The translations under genes were made by a program, and so were the position numbers. From the NCBI GenBank assembly GCA_903911455.1, contig CAIWDQ010000385.1, positions 1 through 6,988 on the forward strand: DNA of 6,988 nucleotides, in the 5' to 3' direction. Below are positions 1 through 6,944 of the stretch, piece after piece. The stretch comes from an uncultured bacterium. Lineage in GTDB: Bacteria; Bacteroidota; Bacteroidia; Bacteroidales; JACABE01. The notes under the pieces were generated by a model. The model had not been told where the DNA came from and searched no databases. It saw nothing but the letters and a program-made list of their open reading frames with translations. Position 1 is the stretch's first letter. Each line of letters begins with the position of its first letter.

Positions 1-13
1 AAAAATTAAAACA

Positions 14-1786
14 ATGAAAAAATTAGTATTTTTTTTAGCCCTTATGCTTGTAGGCTTTACAATGACAGCACAAATTCCAATAAATTATAACGGATGGTAT
101 TTAAACCCAAATAACCCGAATGATATCGTCACGTGTACTGCTATCACAAATTTTGTACCCAATAATCATATGTTAATTATAGATACTTATAAAGAAAATA
201 ACACTGGGCGATATTATTTTAAACTAACATTTATAGATGATTTTTTTCAACCTATTATTGTTTCCCCTCCTTATACTTCTGTAAGATACAATAATATTTT
301 TGATTTTATTGAAATTTCAGATGTTAAGTATGATGCAGCAACAAATCATTATGTAGCTTGCGGTAGAATAATTGATAATTATGTATCTAAGGGAATTATA
401 ATTTGTTTTGATGCAAATGGTATTATTTTATGGTCAAATATTGCTTACTCAAATAGTAATATTTATGTTACTGAGTATAAAAGAGTGGAAATTGCAGGGA
501 ATTTATATGCAGCCTGCGGTGCTGGTTATTTCCCACATCCACATGCAGCTGTTGGTTTTTATGATAATGCTGGTACATGCCAAGATATATATTATACTAT
601 TAACATTGATAATGATGAATTTACTTCTTTAGTATATAATCCCAATCCAGTCCCCGGGTCATTAAGTTATCCTAATTCTGAATTATTAGTTGTAGGTAAA
701 TATAATGATCCTTTTTCCAACAATACAGGTATTATAAGATGTAGCTTTGAAATAAGCGGAACTAGTATTCTTTCATTTACAAATCCGAAACGAGCTTTTG
801 TAAATCCACCGTTTACAAATTTTGAAGTTAATTCTGTAGCTTTAAATACTACAAGTTATGATAAATACTATGTAACAGGCAGTTTATGCAATAATAATTG
901 CGGCATTTATATTGTTGAATTAAATTATCTGTTAAATATCAATACAGGTAATTCCATTCAAATAAATTCTCCTTTTGGAGGTGATATAATTGCAAAAGAT
1001 ATTTGTTATAATTCTAATTCAAATCCAATGTTACCCGGTTTTCCTCAATTAGGTGTTTGTGGATTGGCGACCAATAATGTAGGTAGAGAAGGTTTTTTGC
1101 TTGAAGTTAATGCTATAAATTTAATTCAACCAATTCCTTTAGGGATCTCAAGATGGTCAGGTTATCAAAATCCTAGTTATCCAAGTACTCCTTTTAGTCC
1201 TTTGGATGATGAATGGTTTGATCATATTATATATAGGGATAATATGACACCAGGTATTGGGGGGAATCCAATTAATTATTCATACATTTTTCATGGCGGT
1301 TATGATTTAGTATATAATAGATCGTGTATAGCTGAATATTATCCAATTGCCGGTCATATGAATACTTGTCAGGAAATGTTTTATGATTATAATCCCTTTG
1401 GGTTTCATCCAAATAATGATTTTGCAACCTCACTTGGACCAATAATTTTTAATACTAATTTGTCATTAAATATAGTTTATGAAGACAATAGATTAGCTTA
1501 TGTTTGTGATCCAAATCCTTTTTATCAATCTCCTGGTCCACATAGAGAAAAAGAAGCTAAAATCTTAAACAATCAAATTAATTTTAATTATGAAAATGGG
1601 GAAATTAAATTGAAAGATGCTTATATTAAATCACCATGCAATGTGTTTTCTGTTGATGGTAAATTAGTTTTATCAAAAAAAGAAGGTATAGAAACAATAT
1701 CTACAGAAAATTTGAAACCTGGAATTTATCTTATTCAACCTTTAAATCCAGATTTAAAATCAATTAAGATTAATGTTATAAATTAA
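14..1786 (+). CDS. Secreted putative seven-bladed beta-propeller protein with divergent T9SS sorting domain (A1)
   Basis: Not a family I can name. Residues 1-19 form a signal peptide (MKK, hydrophobic core, TMTA before Gln20). Seven segments share a strand pattern of a hydrophobic run ending in a small residue plus Gly, then a turn and a second strand ending in Phe, Tyr or Leu; they lie near residues 40-75, 101-141, 157-193, 203-252, 269-309, 325-370 and 401-443. Examples are HYVACGRI, ELLVVGKY, KYYVTGSL and QLGVCGLA. I infer a beta-propeller. Fourteen cysteines (for example 116, 131, 292, 296, 349, 438) are all kept in A2. Residues about 524-590 resemble the second half of a T9SS type A sorting domain (NVFSVDGKLV, NLKPGIYLIQ) but lack the usual YPNP start. 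Export through Sec and then T9SS is therefore likely. The start is set by the signal peptide and an A-rich leader identical to that of A2. B1 follows after 3 bases, so the two are probably cotranscribed. The promoter lies left of the window. Function is unknown. Confidence 0.9.
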   Translation: MKKLVFFLALMLVGFTMTAQIPINYNGWYLNPNNPNDIVTCTAITNFVPNNHMLIIDTYKENNTGRYYFKLTFIDDFFQPIIVSPPYTSVRYNNIFDFIEISDVKYDAATNHYVACGRIIDNYVSKGIIICFDANGIILWSNIAYSNSNIYVTEYKRVEIAGNLYAACGAGYFPHPHAAVGFYDNAGTCQDIYYTINIDNDEFTSLVYNPNPVPGSLSYPNSELLVVGKYNDPFSNNTGIIRCSFEISGTSILSFTNPKRAFVNPPFTNFEVNSVALNTTSYDKYYVTGSLCNNNCGIYIVELNYLLNINTGNSIQINSPFGGDIIAKDICYNSNSNPMLPGFPQLGVCGLATNNVGREGFLLEVNAINLIQPIPLGISRWSGYQNPSYPSTPFSPLDDEWFDHIIYRDNMTPGIGGNPINYSYIFHGGYDLVYNRSCIAEYYPIAGHMNTCQEMFYDYNPFGFHPNNDFATSLGPIIFNTNLSLNIVYEDNRLAYVCDPNPFYQSPGPHREKEAKILNNQINFNYENGEIKLKDAYIKSPCNVFSVDGKLVLSKKEGIETISTENLKPGIYLIQPLNPDLKSIKINVIN

Positions 1787-1789
1787 AGT

Positions 1790-3316
1790 ATGAAAACAAA
1801 ATTGATTACATTCCTAATTATTTTTACTGTTTTATTCTCTAAAATAAATTTCGCACAATCATTTACCAAATATACACCTTCAAACAGTGGTATGATTGGA
1901 AGTAATGTAAATTGTGGTGCATTTGACAAGCAGGGGAATATATGGATAAGCACATGGAATAGCGGAAGTAATGCTATACTTACAAAATTTGATGGGATAA
2001 ACTGGACAAATTTTATTGTCCCTACAAATATAATTCCTCTTAATAGTTATTTTACTAGTATTGCAGTTGATAATTTAAATAATAAATGGTTAGGTTCTCC
2101 AGGTAATGCATTGATTAAATTTGATGGTGCTAATTGGACACGTTATGATACAGTTGCAGGAATGATTCAAAATTTCAATGTTTCTGCTTTAGGAGTAGAT
2201 TATCAAAATAATTTATGGGTTTGTTCTGGTTCAAATATAGCAAAATTTAATGGTGCTAATTGGACAATATTTAATATTAATGGATGGAATATTAGACAAA
2301 TAGCATCATGCCAAGAAGGAGCACATACTGTTTGGTTTACAACACCAGATTCAGTATTAAGATATAGTGGAGGGATATGGACTACTTATAAATCTTCTAA
2401 TACAGGTATAACCAAATTTGGTAGCACATCTATTGCAATTGACAACAATAACCATATTTGGATACCAGATTATTTTTTTGATTATGATACTCTTCGTTTG
2501 TTTGAATATGATGGAATAAATTGGAAAGTACATTATGATACAATCCAGAATTTATCATTAACTACAACTAAAGATGTTAATTCAATACTTATTGATGAAT
2601 TTAATAATAAAATATTACCTGTTGTTGATATTAATTTTTGCGTATATACAACCTATAAAGATACAATTTTTATCAATCATCCTTTTTTAGCTTCATCAAA
2701 TATTGCGGGATTTTATGTTGGTCGCTATTCTCAAATAGATAGTATGGGTAATATATGGGCTTTTTGTGCAAATCTTGGATTATGGAAATTGAATTGCTTC
2801 CCTCCTGGTACTCCAACTTCAATAATTGGACCGACTACTGTAAGTAAAGGACAAGGTTTAGTTACCTATAAAGTTCCCCCAGTTGAATTTGCAAGTAGTT
2901 ATGTTTGGACATTCCCAAATGGTTTTGTTGGGACAAGTACAACAGATAGTATTACAGTTAATATAGGAAACATTGCTGTGTCAGGTAATATTACAGTATG
3001 TGGTCATAGCAGATGTAGTAATGGTTCAGCAGCAACTTTAAATGTTACTGTAACACCCATGGGTATTGATGAAGAATATTTGTCATTACTAAACATCAGA
3101 ATTTATCCAAATCCTGCCAAAGACAAGCTAACAATAGAAACAAATCTTAATAGTAAAATTAGTTATGTTATTGAAAACTTACTTGGTCAAAAAATCTATT
3201 CTTCATTTGTAACAAATAAAGCTACAATAGATGTTTCTTTTTACCCTAAAGGGATTTATATCTTAAAATTAAATACGGATAAAGGAATAGTAATAAAGAA
3301 GTTTGTGAAGGAATAA
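1790..3316 (+). CDS. Secreted beta-propeller protein with PKD-like domain and T9SS type A sorting domain (B1)
   Basis: Residues 1-22 are a signal peptide (MKTK, hydrophobic core, FA before Gln23). Residues about 25-335 hold seven repeats of a W-rich propeller blade: an aspartate and GN/NN turn followed by [IL]W, then KFDGxNWT. Clear cores are GNIW 49-52, NNKW 97-100, NNLW 140-143 and GNIW 320-323, with KFDG or KFNG boxes at 66, 110 and 152. This resembles the 'two-component regulator propeller' repeats common in secreted Bacteroidota proteins; no kinase or DNA-binding part is present. Residues 337-423 form a PKD/Ig-like domain (YVWTFPNGF; Cys404 and Cys409 could pair). Residues 425-508 are a canonical T9SS type A domain (YPNPAKDKLTIE, LLGQKIY, YPKGIYILKL), normally cleaved and used for export or surface attachment. 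The start lies 3 bases after the A1 stop, so translation is probably coupled. An adhesion or ligand-binding role is plausible; no catalytic motif was seen. Confidence 0.93.
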   Translation: MKTKLITFLIIFTVLFSKINFAQSFTKYTPSNSGMIGSNVNCGAFDKQGNIWISTWNSGSNAILTKFDGINWTNFIVPTNIIPLNSYFTSIAVDNLNNKWLGSPGNALIKFDGANWTRYDTVAGMIQNFNVSALGVDYQNNLWVCSGSNIAKFNGANWTIFNINGWNIRQIASCQEGAHTVWFTTPDSVLRYSGGIWTTYKSSNTGITKFGSTSIAIDNNNHIWIPDYFFDYDTLRLFEYDGINWKVHYDTIQNLSLTTTKDVNSILIDEFNNKILPVVDINFCVYTTYKDTIFINHPFLASSNIAGFYVGRYSQIDSMGNIWAFCANLGLWKLNCFPPGTPTSIIGPTTVSKGQGLVTYKVPPVEFASSYVWTFPNGFVGTSTTDSITVNIGNIAVSGNITVCGHSRCSNGSAATLNVTVTPMGIDEEYLSLLNIRIYPNPAKDKLTIETNLNSKISYVIENLLGQKIYSSFVTNKATIDVSFYPKGIYILKLNTDKGIVIKKFVKE

Positions 3317-3333
3317 ATTTATAATTATATTTG
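3302..3333 (+). promoter_or_regulatory. Candidate Bacteroidota-type promoter for A2-B2
   Basis: TTTG at 3302-3305 lies 20 bases before TATATTTG at 3326-3333, an exact match to the Bacteroidota -33 TTTG / -7 TAnnTTTG pattern. The -33 element is inside the last codons of B1. Transcription would start near 3338-3342 and leave a leader of about 145 bases before A2. The same TTTG is present at the end of B2, but the -7 element is not. Such short A+T-rich motifs also arise by chance. Confidence 0.5.
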
Positions 3334-3340
3334 CAGTTGA

Positions 3341-3358
3341 AAATAAAAAATAAAAAAT
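3341..3358. repeat. A-rich tract with 7-base period
   Basis: Runs of A are interrupted by single T residues at 3344, 3351 and 3358, exactly 7 bases apart. It lies just after the candidate promoter. It may be simple low-complexity DNA, or a flexible untranslated stretch at the start of the leader. Confidence 0.4.
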
Positions 3359-3383
3359 TACGTAAATCCTATTATAAAAACAT

Positions 3384-3423
3384 AAAAAGGCGTTAGCATT
3401 ATGCTAAGTTCTCACACCTTTTT
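3384..3423 (+). terminator. Compound hairpin with T run between B1 and A2
   Basis: AAAAAGG at 3384-3390 pairs with CCTTTTT at 3417-3423. Inside it, TTAGCA at 3393-3398 pairs with TGCTAA at 3402-3407 around a 3-base loop. The outer arm ends in five T residues. It lies about 70 bases after the B1 stop and could end the A1-B1 transcript. Because it also lies downstream of the candidate promoter, it could instead act as an attenuator-like leader structure for A2. The T run is short and is itself part of the stem. Confidence 0.5.
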
Positions 3424-3484
3424 ATTTATTGTATTCTTAATTAATAACCGCCCCTGGGAATTGGACGAAACAAAAATTAAAACA

Positions 3485-5257
3485 ATGAAAAAATTAGTAT
3501 TTTTTTTAGCCCTTATGCTTGTAGGCTTTACAATGACAGCACAAATTCCAATAAATTATAACGGATGGTATCTAAACCCAAATAACCCGAATGATATCGT
3601 CACGTGTACTGATATCACAAATTTTGTACCTAATAATCATATGTTAATTATTGATACATATAAAGAGTATAACACTGGACGATATTATTTTAAACTAACA
3701 TATATTGATGATTTTTTTCAACCTATTGTTGTTTCACCTCCTTATACATCTGTTAGGTATGATAATATTTTTGATTTTATTGAAATTTCAGATGTTAAGT
3801 ATGATGCAAATACAAATCATTATGTAGCTTGTGGTAGAATAATAGATAATTATGTATCTAAGGGAATTATAATTTGTTTTGATGCAAATGGTACTATTTT
3901 TTGGTCAAATATTGCATACTCAAGTAGTAATATTTATGTTACTGACTATAAACGAGTGGAAATTGCAGGGGATTTATATGCTGCCTGTGGCGATGGTATT
4001 TTTTCACATGCACATGCAGCTATTGGTTTTTATGATAATACTGGTGCATGCCAAGGTATATATTATACAATGTTTAATGATAACGATCAATTTACTTCTT
4101 TAGTATATAATCCCAATACCATACCTGGTTCGCCTAATTACCCTAATCCTGAAGTAGTAGTTGTAGGTAAATATTATAATTCTAATACCAATCATACAGG
4201 TATAATTAGATGTAGTTTTGGAATAAATGGAACAAGTATTAGTCCTCCTACAACTACTTTACGAGATTTTGTAAATCCACCATTTACAAACTTTGAAGTT
4301 ATTTCTGTAGCTCTAAATACTACCACTTATGATAAATACTATGTAACAGGTAGTTTATGTAATAATAATTGCGACACTTATATTACCGAATTAGATTATC
4401 AATTAAGTATCAATGCTGGTAATTCCACACAAATTAGTTCTCCTTTTGGAGGTGATATAATTGCAAAAGATATATGTTATAATCCCAATTCAAATCCAAT
4501 GTTACCCGGTTTCCCTCAATTAGGTGTTTGTGGATTGGCCACCAGCGTAATAGGTAGAGAAGGTTTTTTACTTGAAGTTAATGCTACAAATTTAAATCAA
4601 CCAATACCTTTAGGGATTTCAAGATGGTCAGGTTATCAAAATCCTAGCTATCCAAGTACTCCTTTTAGTCCTTTAGATGATGAATGGTTTGATAATATTA
4701 TATATAGGGATAATATGACACCAGGTATTGGGGGGAATCCAATTAATTATTCATATATTTTTCATGGCGGTTATGATTTAGTATATAATAGATCGTGTAT
4801 AGCCGAATATTATCCAATTGCCGGACATCCTAATACTTGTCAGGAAATGTTTTATGATTATAATCCTCATGGATTTAATCCAATACATGAAAATACAACC
4901 TCACTTGGATTACTAACTTTTAATACTAATTTGCCTTTAAATATAGTTTATGAAGACAATAGATTAGCTTATGTTTGTGAACCAAACCCTTTTTATCAAT
5001 CTCCAGGGCCACATAGAGAAAAAGAATCTAAAATATTTAATAATCAAAATAATTTTATTTATGAAAATGGGCAAATTAAATTAAAAGATGCTTATATTCA
5101 TTCTACATGCAATGTGTTTTCTGTAGATGGTAAATTAGTTTTATCAAAAAAAGAAGGTTTAGAAACAATTTCTACGGTTAATTTGAAACCTGGAGTATAT
5201 TTTATTCAACCTTTAAATCCAGATTTAAAATCAATTAAGTTTAATATTATTAATTAA
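3485..5257 (+). CDS. Second copy of the secreted propeller-like protein (A2)
   Basis: This is a paralogue of A1 with the same length (590 residues), no visible indel and about 85% identity by hand count (near 89 differences). The signal peptide and first 42 residues are identical, all 14 cysteines are kept, and the seven blade-like segments and divergent C-terminal sorting domain line up. Changes cluster at residues 192-262, 297-318 and 464-484, while 372-448 carries a single change (His404 to Asn). The reading frame is open back to an ATG at 3401, but that would add 28 residues before the signal peptide, the ATG sits inside a hairpin, and homology to A1 upstream covers only the 13 bases before 3485. 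The start is therefore taken at 3485. B2 follows after 3 bases. A candidate promoter lies about 150 bases upstream, overlapping the end of B1, so this unit may be transcribed on its own as well as by read-through. Confidence 0.9.
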   Translation: MKKLVFFLALMLVGFTMTAQIPINYNGWYLNPNNPNDIVTCTDITNFVPNNHMLIIDTYKEYNTGRYYFKLTYIDDFFQPIVVSPPYTSVRYDNIFDFIEISDVKYDANTNHYVACGRIIDNYVSKGIIICFDANGTIFWSNIAYSSSNIYVTDYKRVEIAGDLYAACGDGIFSHAHAAIGFYDNTGACQGIYYTMFNDNDQFTSLVYNPNTIPGSPNYPNPEVVVVGKYYNSNTNHTGIIRCSFGINGTSISPPTTTLRDFVNPPFTNFEVISVALNTTTYDKYYVTGSLCNNNCDTYITELDYQLSINAGNSTQISSPFGGDIIAKDICYNPNSNPMLPGFPQLGVCGLATSVIGREGFLLEVNATNLNQPIPLGISRWSGYQNPSYPSTPFSPLDDEWFDNIIYRDNMTPGIGGNPINYSYIFHGGYDLVYNRSCIAEYYPIAGHPNTCQEMFYDYNPHGFNPIHENTTSLGLLTFNTNLPLNIVYEDNRLAYVCEPNPFYQSPGPHREKESKIFNNQNNFIYENGQIKLKDAYIHSTCNVFSVDGKLVLSKKEGLETISTVNLKPGVYFIQPLNPDLKSIKFNIIN

Positions 5258-5260
5258 AGT

Positions 5261-6778
5261 ATGAAAACAAAATTAATCACATTCCTGATTATTTTTACTG
5301 TTCTATTCTCTACAAAAAATATCGCACAATCTTTTACAGTATATACTCCTTCAAACAGTGGGATGCTTGGAAGTAATGTATGTTGTGGAGCTTTTGATAA
5401 AATGGGGAATTTATGGATAGGAACAAATAATAGTTCAAGTAATGCTATACTTACAAAATTTGATGGTACTATCTGGACAAATTATATTGTACCTTCAAAT
5501 TTAATTTCAAGTTCTTTTACTTGTATTACAATTGATAGTATGAATAATAAATGGTTAGGAACTGAAAGCAATGCTCTCATTAAATTTGATGGGGTTAATT
5601 GGACACGTTATGATACAGTAGCAGGTATGATATTAAATAAATATGTATATGCTGATGCAGTAGATTATCAAAATAATTTATGGGTGTGTTCGCCTTATAA
5701 AATATCTAAGTTTGATGGAACTAATTGGACAATTTATAATACAAATTCTTTAAATATATACCAAATAGCTATTGAACCAGAAGGGCACTCAGTTTGGTTT
5801 ACACTACAAGATTCTGTTATAAGATATAATGGAGGAGTTTGGACTACTTATAAATCTTCAAATACAGGTATATCTAATTTTGGAAGCCACTCAATAGCTA
5901 TTGACAATAACAATCATGTATGGTTAACAAGTAGTTATTTTGATTATGATACACTTCGTATTTTTGAATTTGATAATATAAATTGGCTCACTCATAATGA
6001 TACAATCCAGAATTTATCATCAACATCAAGCAAAGGCGTTGGGTCAATACTTATTGACGAATTTAATAATAAAATATTTCCTGTTGCAGATAATAGTTAT
6101 TGTGTGTATACTACATATAAAGATTTAATTTTTACCAATCATCCTTTTTTAGCTTCACCAAATATTGGAGGATTTTATGGCGCCTGGCATTCCATTATTG
6201 ATACAATGGGTAATATTTGGGCTTTTTCTGCAGGAAATGGTTTATGGAAAATGAATTGCTTCCCTCCAGCTACTCCAACTTCAATAATTGGATCTACAAC
6301 AGTAAGTAAAGGACAAGGTTTAGTTACCTATAAAGTCCCCCCTGTTGAATTTGCTAGTAGTTATGTTTGGACATTCCCAAATGGTTTTGTTGGGACAAGT
6401 ACAACAGATAGTATTACAGTTAATATAGGAAACAATGCTGTGTCAGGTAATATTACAGTATGTGGTCATAGTAGATGTAGTAATGGTATTCCAGCAACTT
6501 TAAATGTTACTGTAACACCTATGGGTATTGATGAAGAATATTTGTTTTTAACTAATACTAAATTATATCCAAATCCTGCAAAAGGCAACCTAACAATAGA
6601 AACAAATCTAAATAGTAAAATTAATTATGTTATTGAAAACTTACTTGGTCAAAATATCTATTCTTCTTTTGTAACAAACAAAACTACTTTAGATGTTTCT
6701 TCTTACCCGAAAGGGATATATATATTAAAATTAAATACGGATAAAGGAATAGTAGTAAAGAAGTTTGTGAAGGAGTAA
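5261..6778 (+). CDS. Second copy of the secreted propeller/PKD-like/T9SS protein (B2)
   Basis: Paralogue of B1, about 78% identical, with two small in-frame deletions (two residues near 84-87 and one near 176), giving 505 residues. Order of parts: signal peptide 1-22 (IA before Gln23), seven-blade propeller 25-332, PKD/Ig-like domain 334-420, T9SS type A sorting domain 422-505 (YPNPAKGNLTIE at 436). Identity is uneven: about 71% in the propeller, 94% in the PKD-like part and 85% in the sorting domain. The W and KFDG blade residues are mostly kept, so the fold should be unchanged, while the residues between them vary. Cysteines differ from B1: an extra Cys at 41, and B1 Cys174 and Cys326 are lost, whereas the PKD-like pair is kept. 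The start is 3 bases after the A2 stop. Two hairpins follow the stop, the second a strong terminator, so this looks like the last gene of the operon. Confidence 0.93.
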   Translation: MKTKLITFLIIFTVLFSTKNIAQSFTVYTPSNSGMLGSNVCCGAFDKMGNLWIGTNNSSSNAILTKFDGTIWTNYIVPSNLISSSFTCITIDSMNNKWLGTESNALIKFDGVNWTRYDTVAGMILNKYVYADAVDYQNNLWVCSPYKISKFDGTNWTIYNTNSLNIYQIAIEPEGHSVWFTLQDSVIRYNGGVWTTYKSSNTGISNFGSHSIAIDNNNHVWLTSSYFDYDTLRIFEFDNINWLTHNDTIQNLSSTSSKGVGSILIDEFNNKIFPVADNSYCVYTTYKDLIFTNHPFLASPNIGGFYGAWHSIIDTMGNIWAFSAGNGLWKMNCFPPATPTSIIGSTTVSKGQGLVTYKVPPVEFASSYVWTFPNGFVGTSTTDSITVNIGNNAVSGNITVCGHSRCSNGIPATLNVTVTPMGIDEEYLFLTNTKLYPNPAKGNLTIETNLNSKINYVIENLLGQNIYSSFVTNKTTLDVSSYPKGIYILKLNTDKGIVVKKFVKE

Positions 6779-6788
6779 GACCTCTCCT

Positions 6789-6813
6789 AAGTCCTCACCA
6801 AAGGAGTGGACTT
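6789..6813 (+). other. Small hairpin after B2
   Basis: AAGTCC at 6789-6794 pairs with GGACTT at 6808-6813 around a 13-base loop. Alternative pairing of CTCC at 6784-6787 with GGAG at 6803-6806 competes with it. Five A residues follow, not T residues, so it is not a terminator by itself. It may protect the 3' end of the transcript. Confidence 0.35.
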
Positions 6814-6822
6814 AAAAACAAT

Positions 6823-6859
6823 AGACCTAACTCCGAAAACGATGAGTTAGGTCTTTTTT
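6823..6859 (+). terminator. Rho-independent terminator of the operon
   Basis: An 11-base perfect stem, AGACCTAACTC (6823-6833) with GAGTTAGGTCT (6844-6854), has a 10-base loop and runs into six T residues at 6854-6859. It sits 45 bases after the B2 stop. Five A residues at 6814-6818 before the stem would give a weaker T run on the opposite strand, so it may work in both directions. Confidence 0.88.
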
Positions 6860-6870
6860 ATTTATATTTA

Positions 6871-6886
6871 AACCCGAGCTTCGGTT
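6871..6886. other. Weak hairpin after the terminator
   Basis: AACC and GA at 6871-6877 pair with TCGGTT at 6881-6886, leaving one bulged C and a 3-base loop. It is G+C-richer than its surroundings. No T run follows, and no role can be assigned. Confidence 0.3.
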
Positions 6887-6910
6887 ATAAAAATAAAAAT
6901 CATCATAAAG

Positions 6911-6944
6911 AAAAAAACATCCCCCTAACCACTTTGAAAGGGGG
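6911..6944 (-). terminator. Probable terminator for a converging gene beyond the right edge
   Basis: CCCCCT at 6921-6926 pairs with AGGGGG at 6939-6944 around a 12-base loop. Seven A residues at 6911-6917 become a T7 run three bases after the stem when read on the - strand. This is a plausible intrinsic terminator for a leftward gene lying mostly outside the window. A short open - strand frame ending at a TAA at 6949-6951 is compatible with its tail but has only about 12 codons in view, so it is not called. Confidence 0.5.

Larger units (their letters stand above)
1..3316. repeat. Tandem duplication, unit 1 (A1-B1)
   Basis: Bases 1-3316 align with 3472-6778 along the whole length. The offset is 3471 bases through gene A and the first part of B, falling to 3462 after two small in-frame gaps in B2. 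The match stops at the B stop codon: after it the two copies share nothing obvious. The left limit is unknown because the match already holds at base 1 and the sequence left of the window is not visible. The 3-base A-B spacer and the 13 bases before the A start are identical in both units. Confidence 0.95.
3472..6778. repeat. Tandem duplication, unit 2 (A2-B2)
   Basis: Direct-orientation partner of bases 1-3316. Divergence is moderate and patchy rather than uniform, so the duplication is not recent or has been partly re-homogenised. No insertion sequence, target-site duplication or transposase lies at the junction. Simple tandem duplication by recombination is the plainest origin. Confidence 0.95.

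Noticed and set aside
408..632. Open frame of 74 codons inside A1, repeated at 3879-4103 in A2
   Set aside because: It lies in another frame of the well-supported A gene. Its presence in both copies follows from the duplication, and it has no leader or recognisable domain.
1790..2794. B propeller as part of a hybrid two-component sensor
   Set aside because: The blade repeats resemble 'two-component regulator propeller' repeats, but no transmembrane, kinase or DNA-binding region follows. The C-terminus is a T9SS sorting domain, so this is a secreted protein.
3345..3360. A-rich 7-base periodic tract as a contingency (phase-variable) repeat
   Set aside because: Only three imperfect periods are present, it is outside any coding frame and it does not separate the promoter elements, so length change would have no evident switching effect.
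3401..3484. 28-residue N-terminal extension of A2 from the ATG at 3401
   Set aside because: The ATG is in a hairpin stem, the extension precedes a clear signal peptide, and similarity to A1 supports a start at 3485.
3317..3484. Insertion sequence or attachment site at the duplication junction
   Set aside because: No transposase or integrase fragment, terminal inverted repeats or target duplication were seen; the only palindrome is the small hairpin at 3384-3423.
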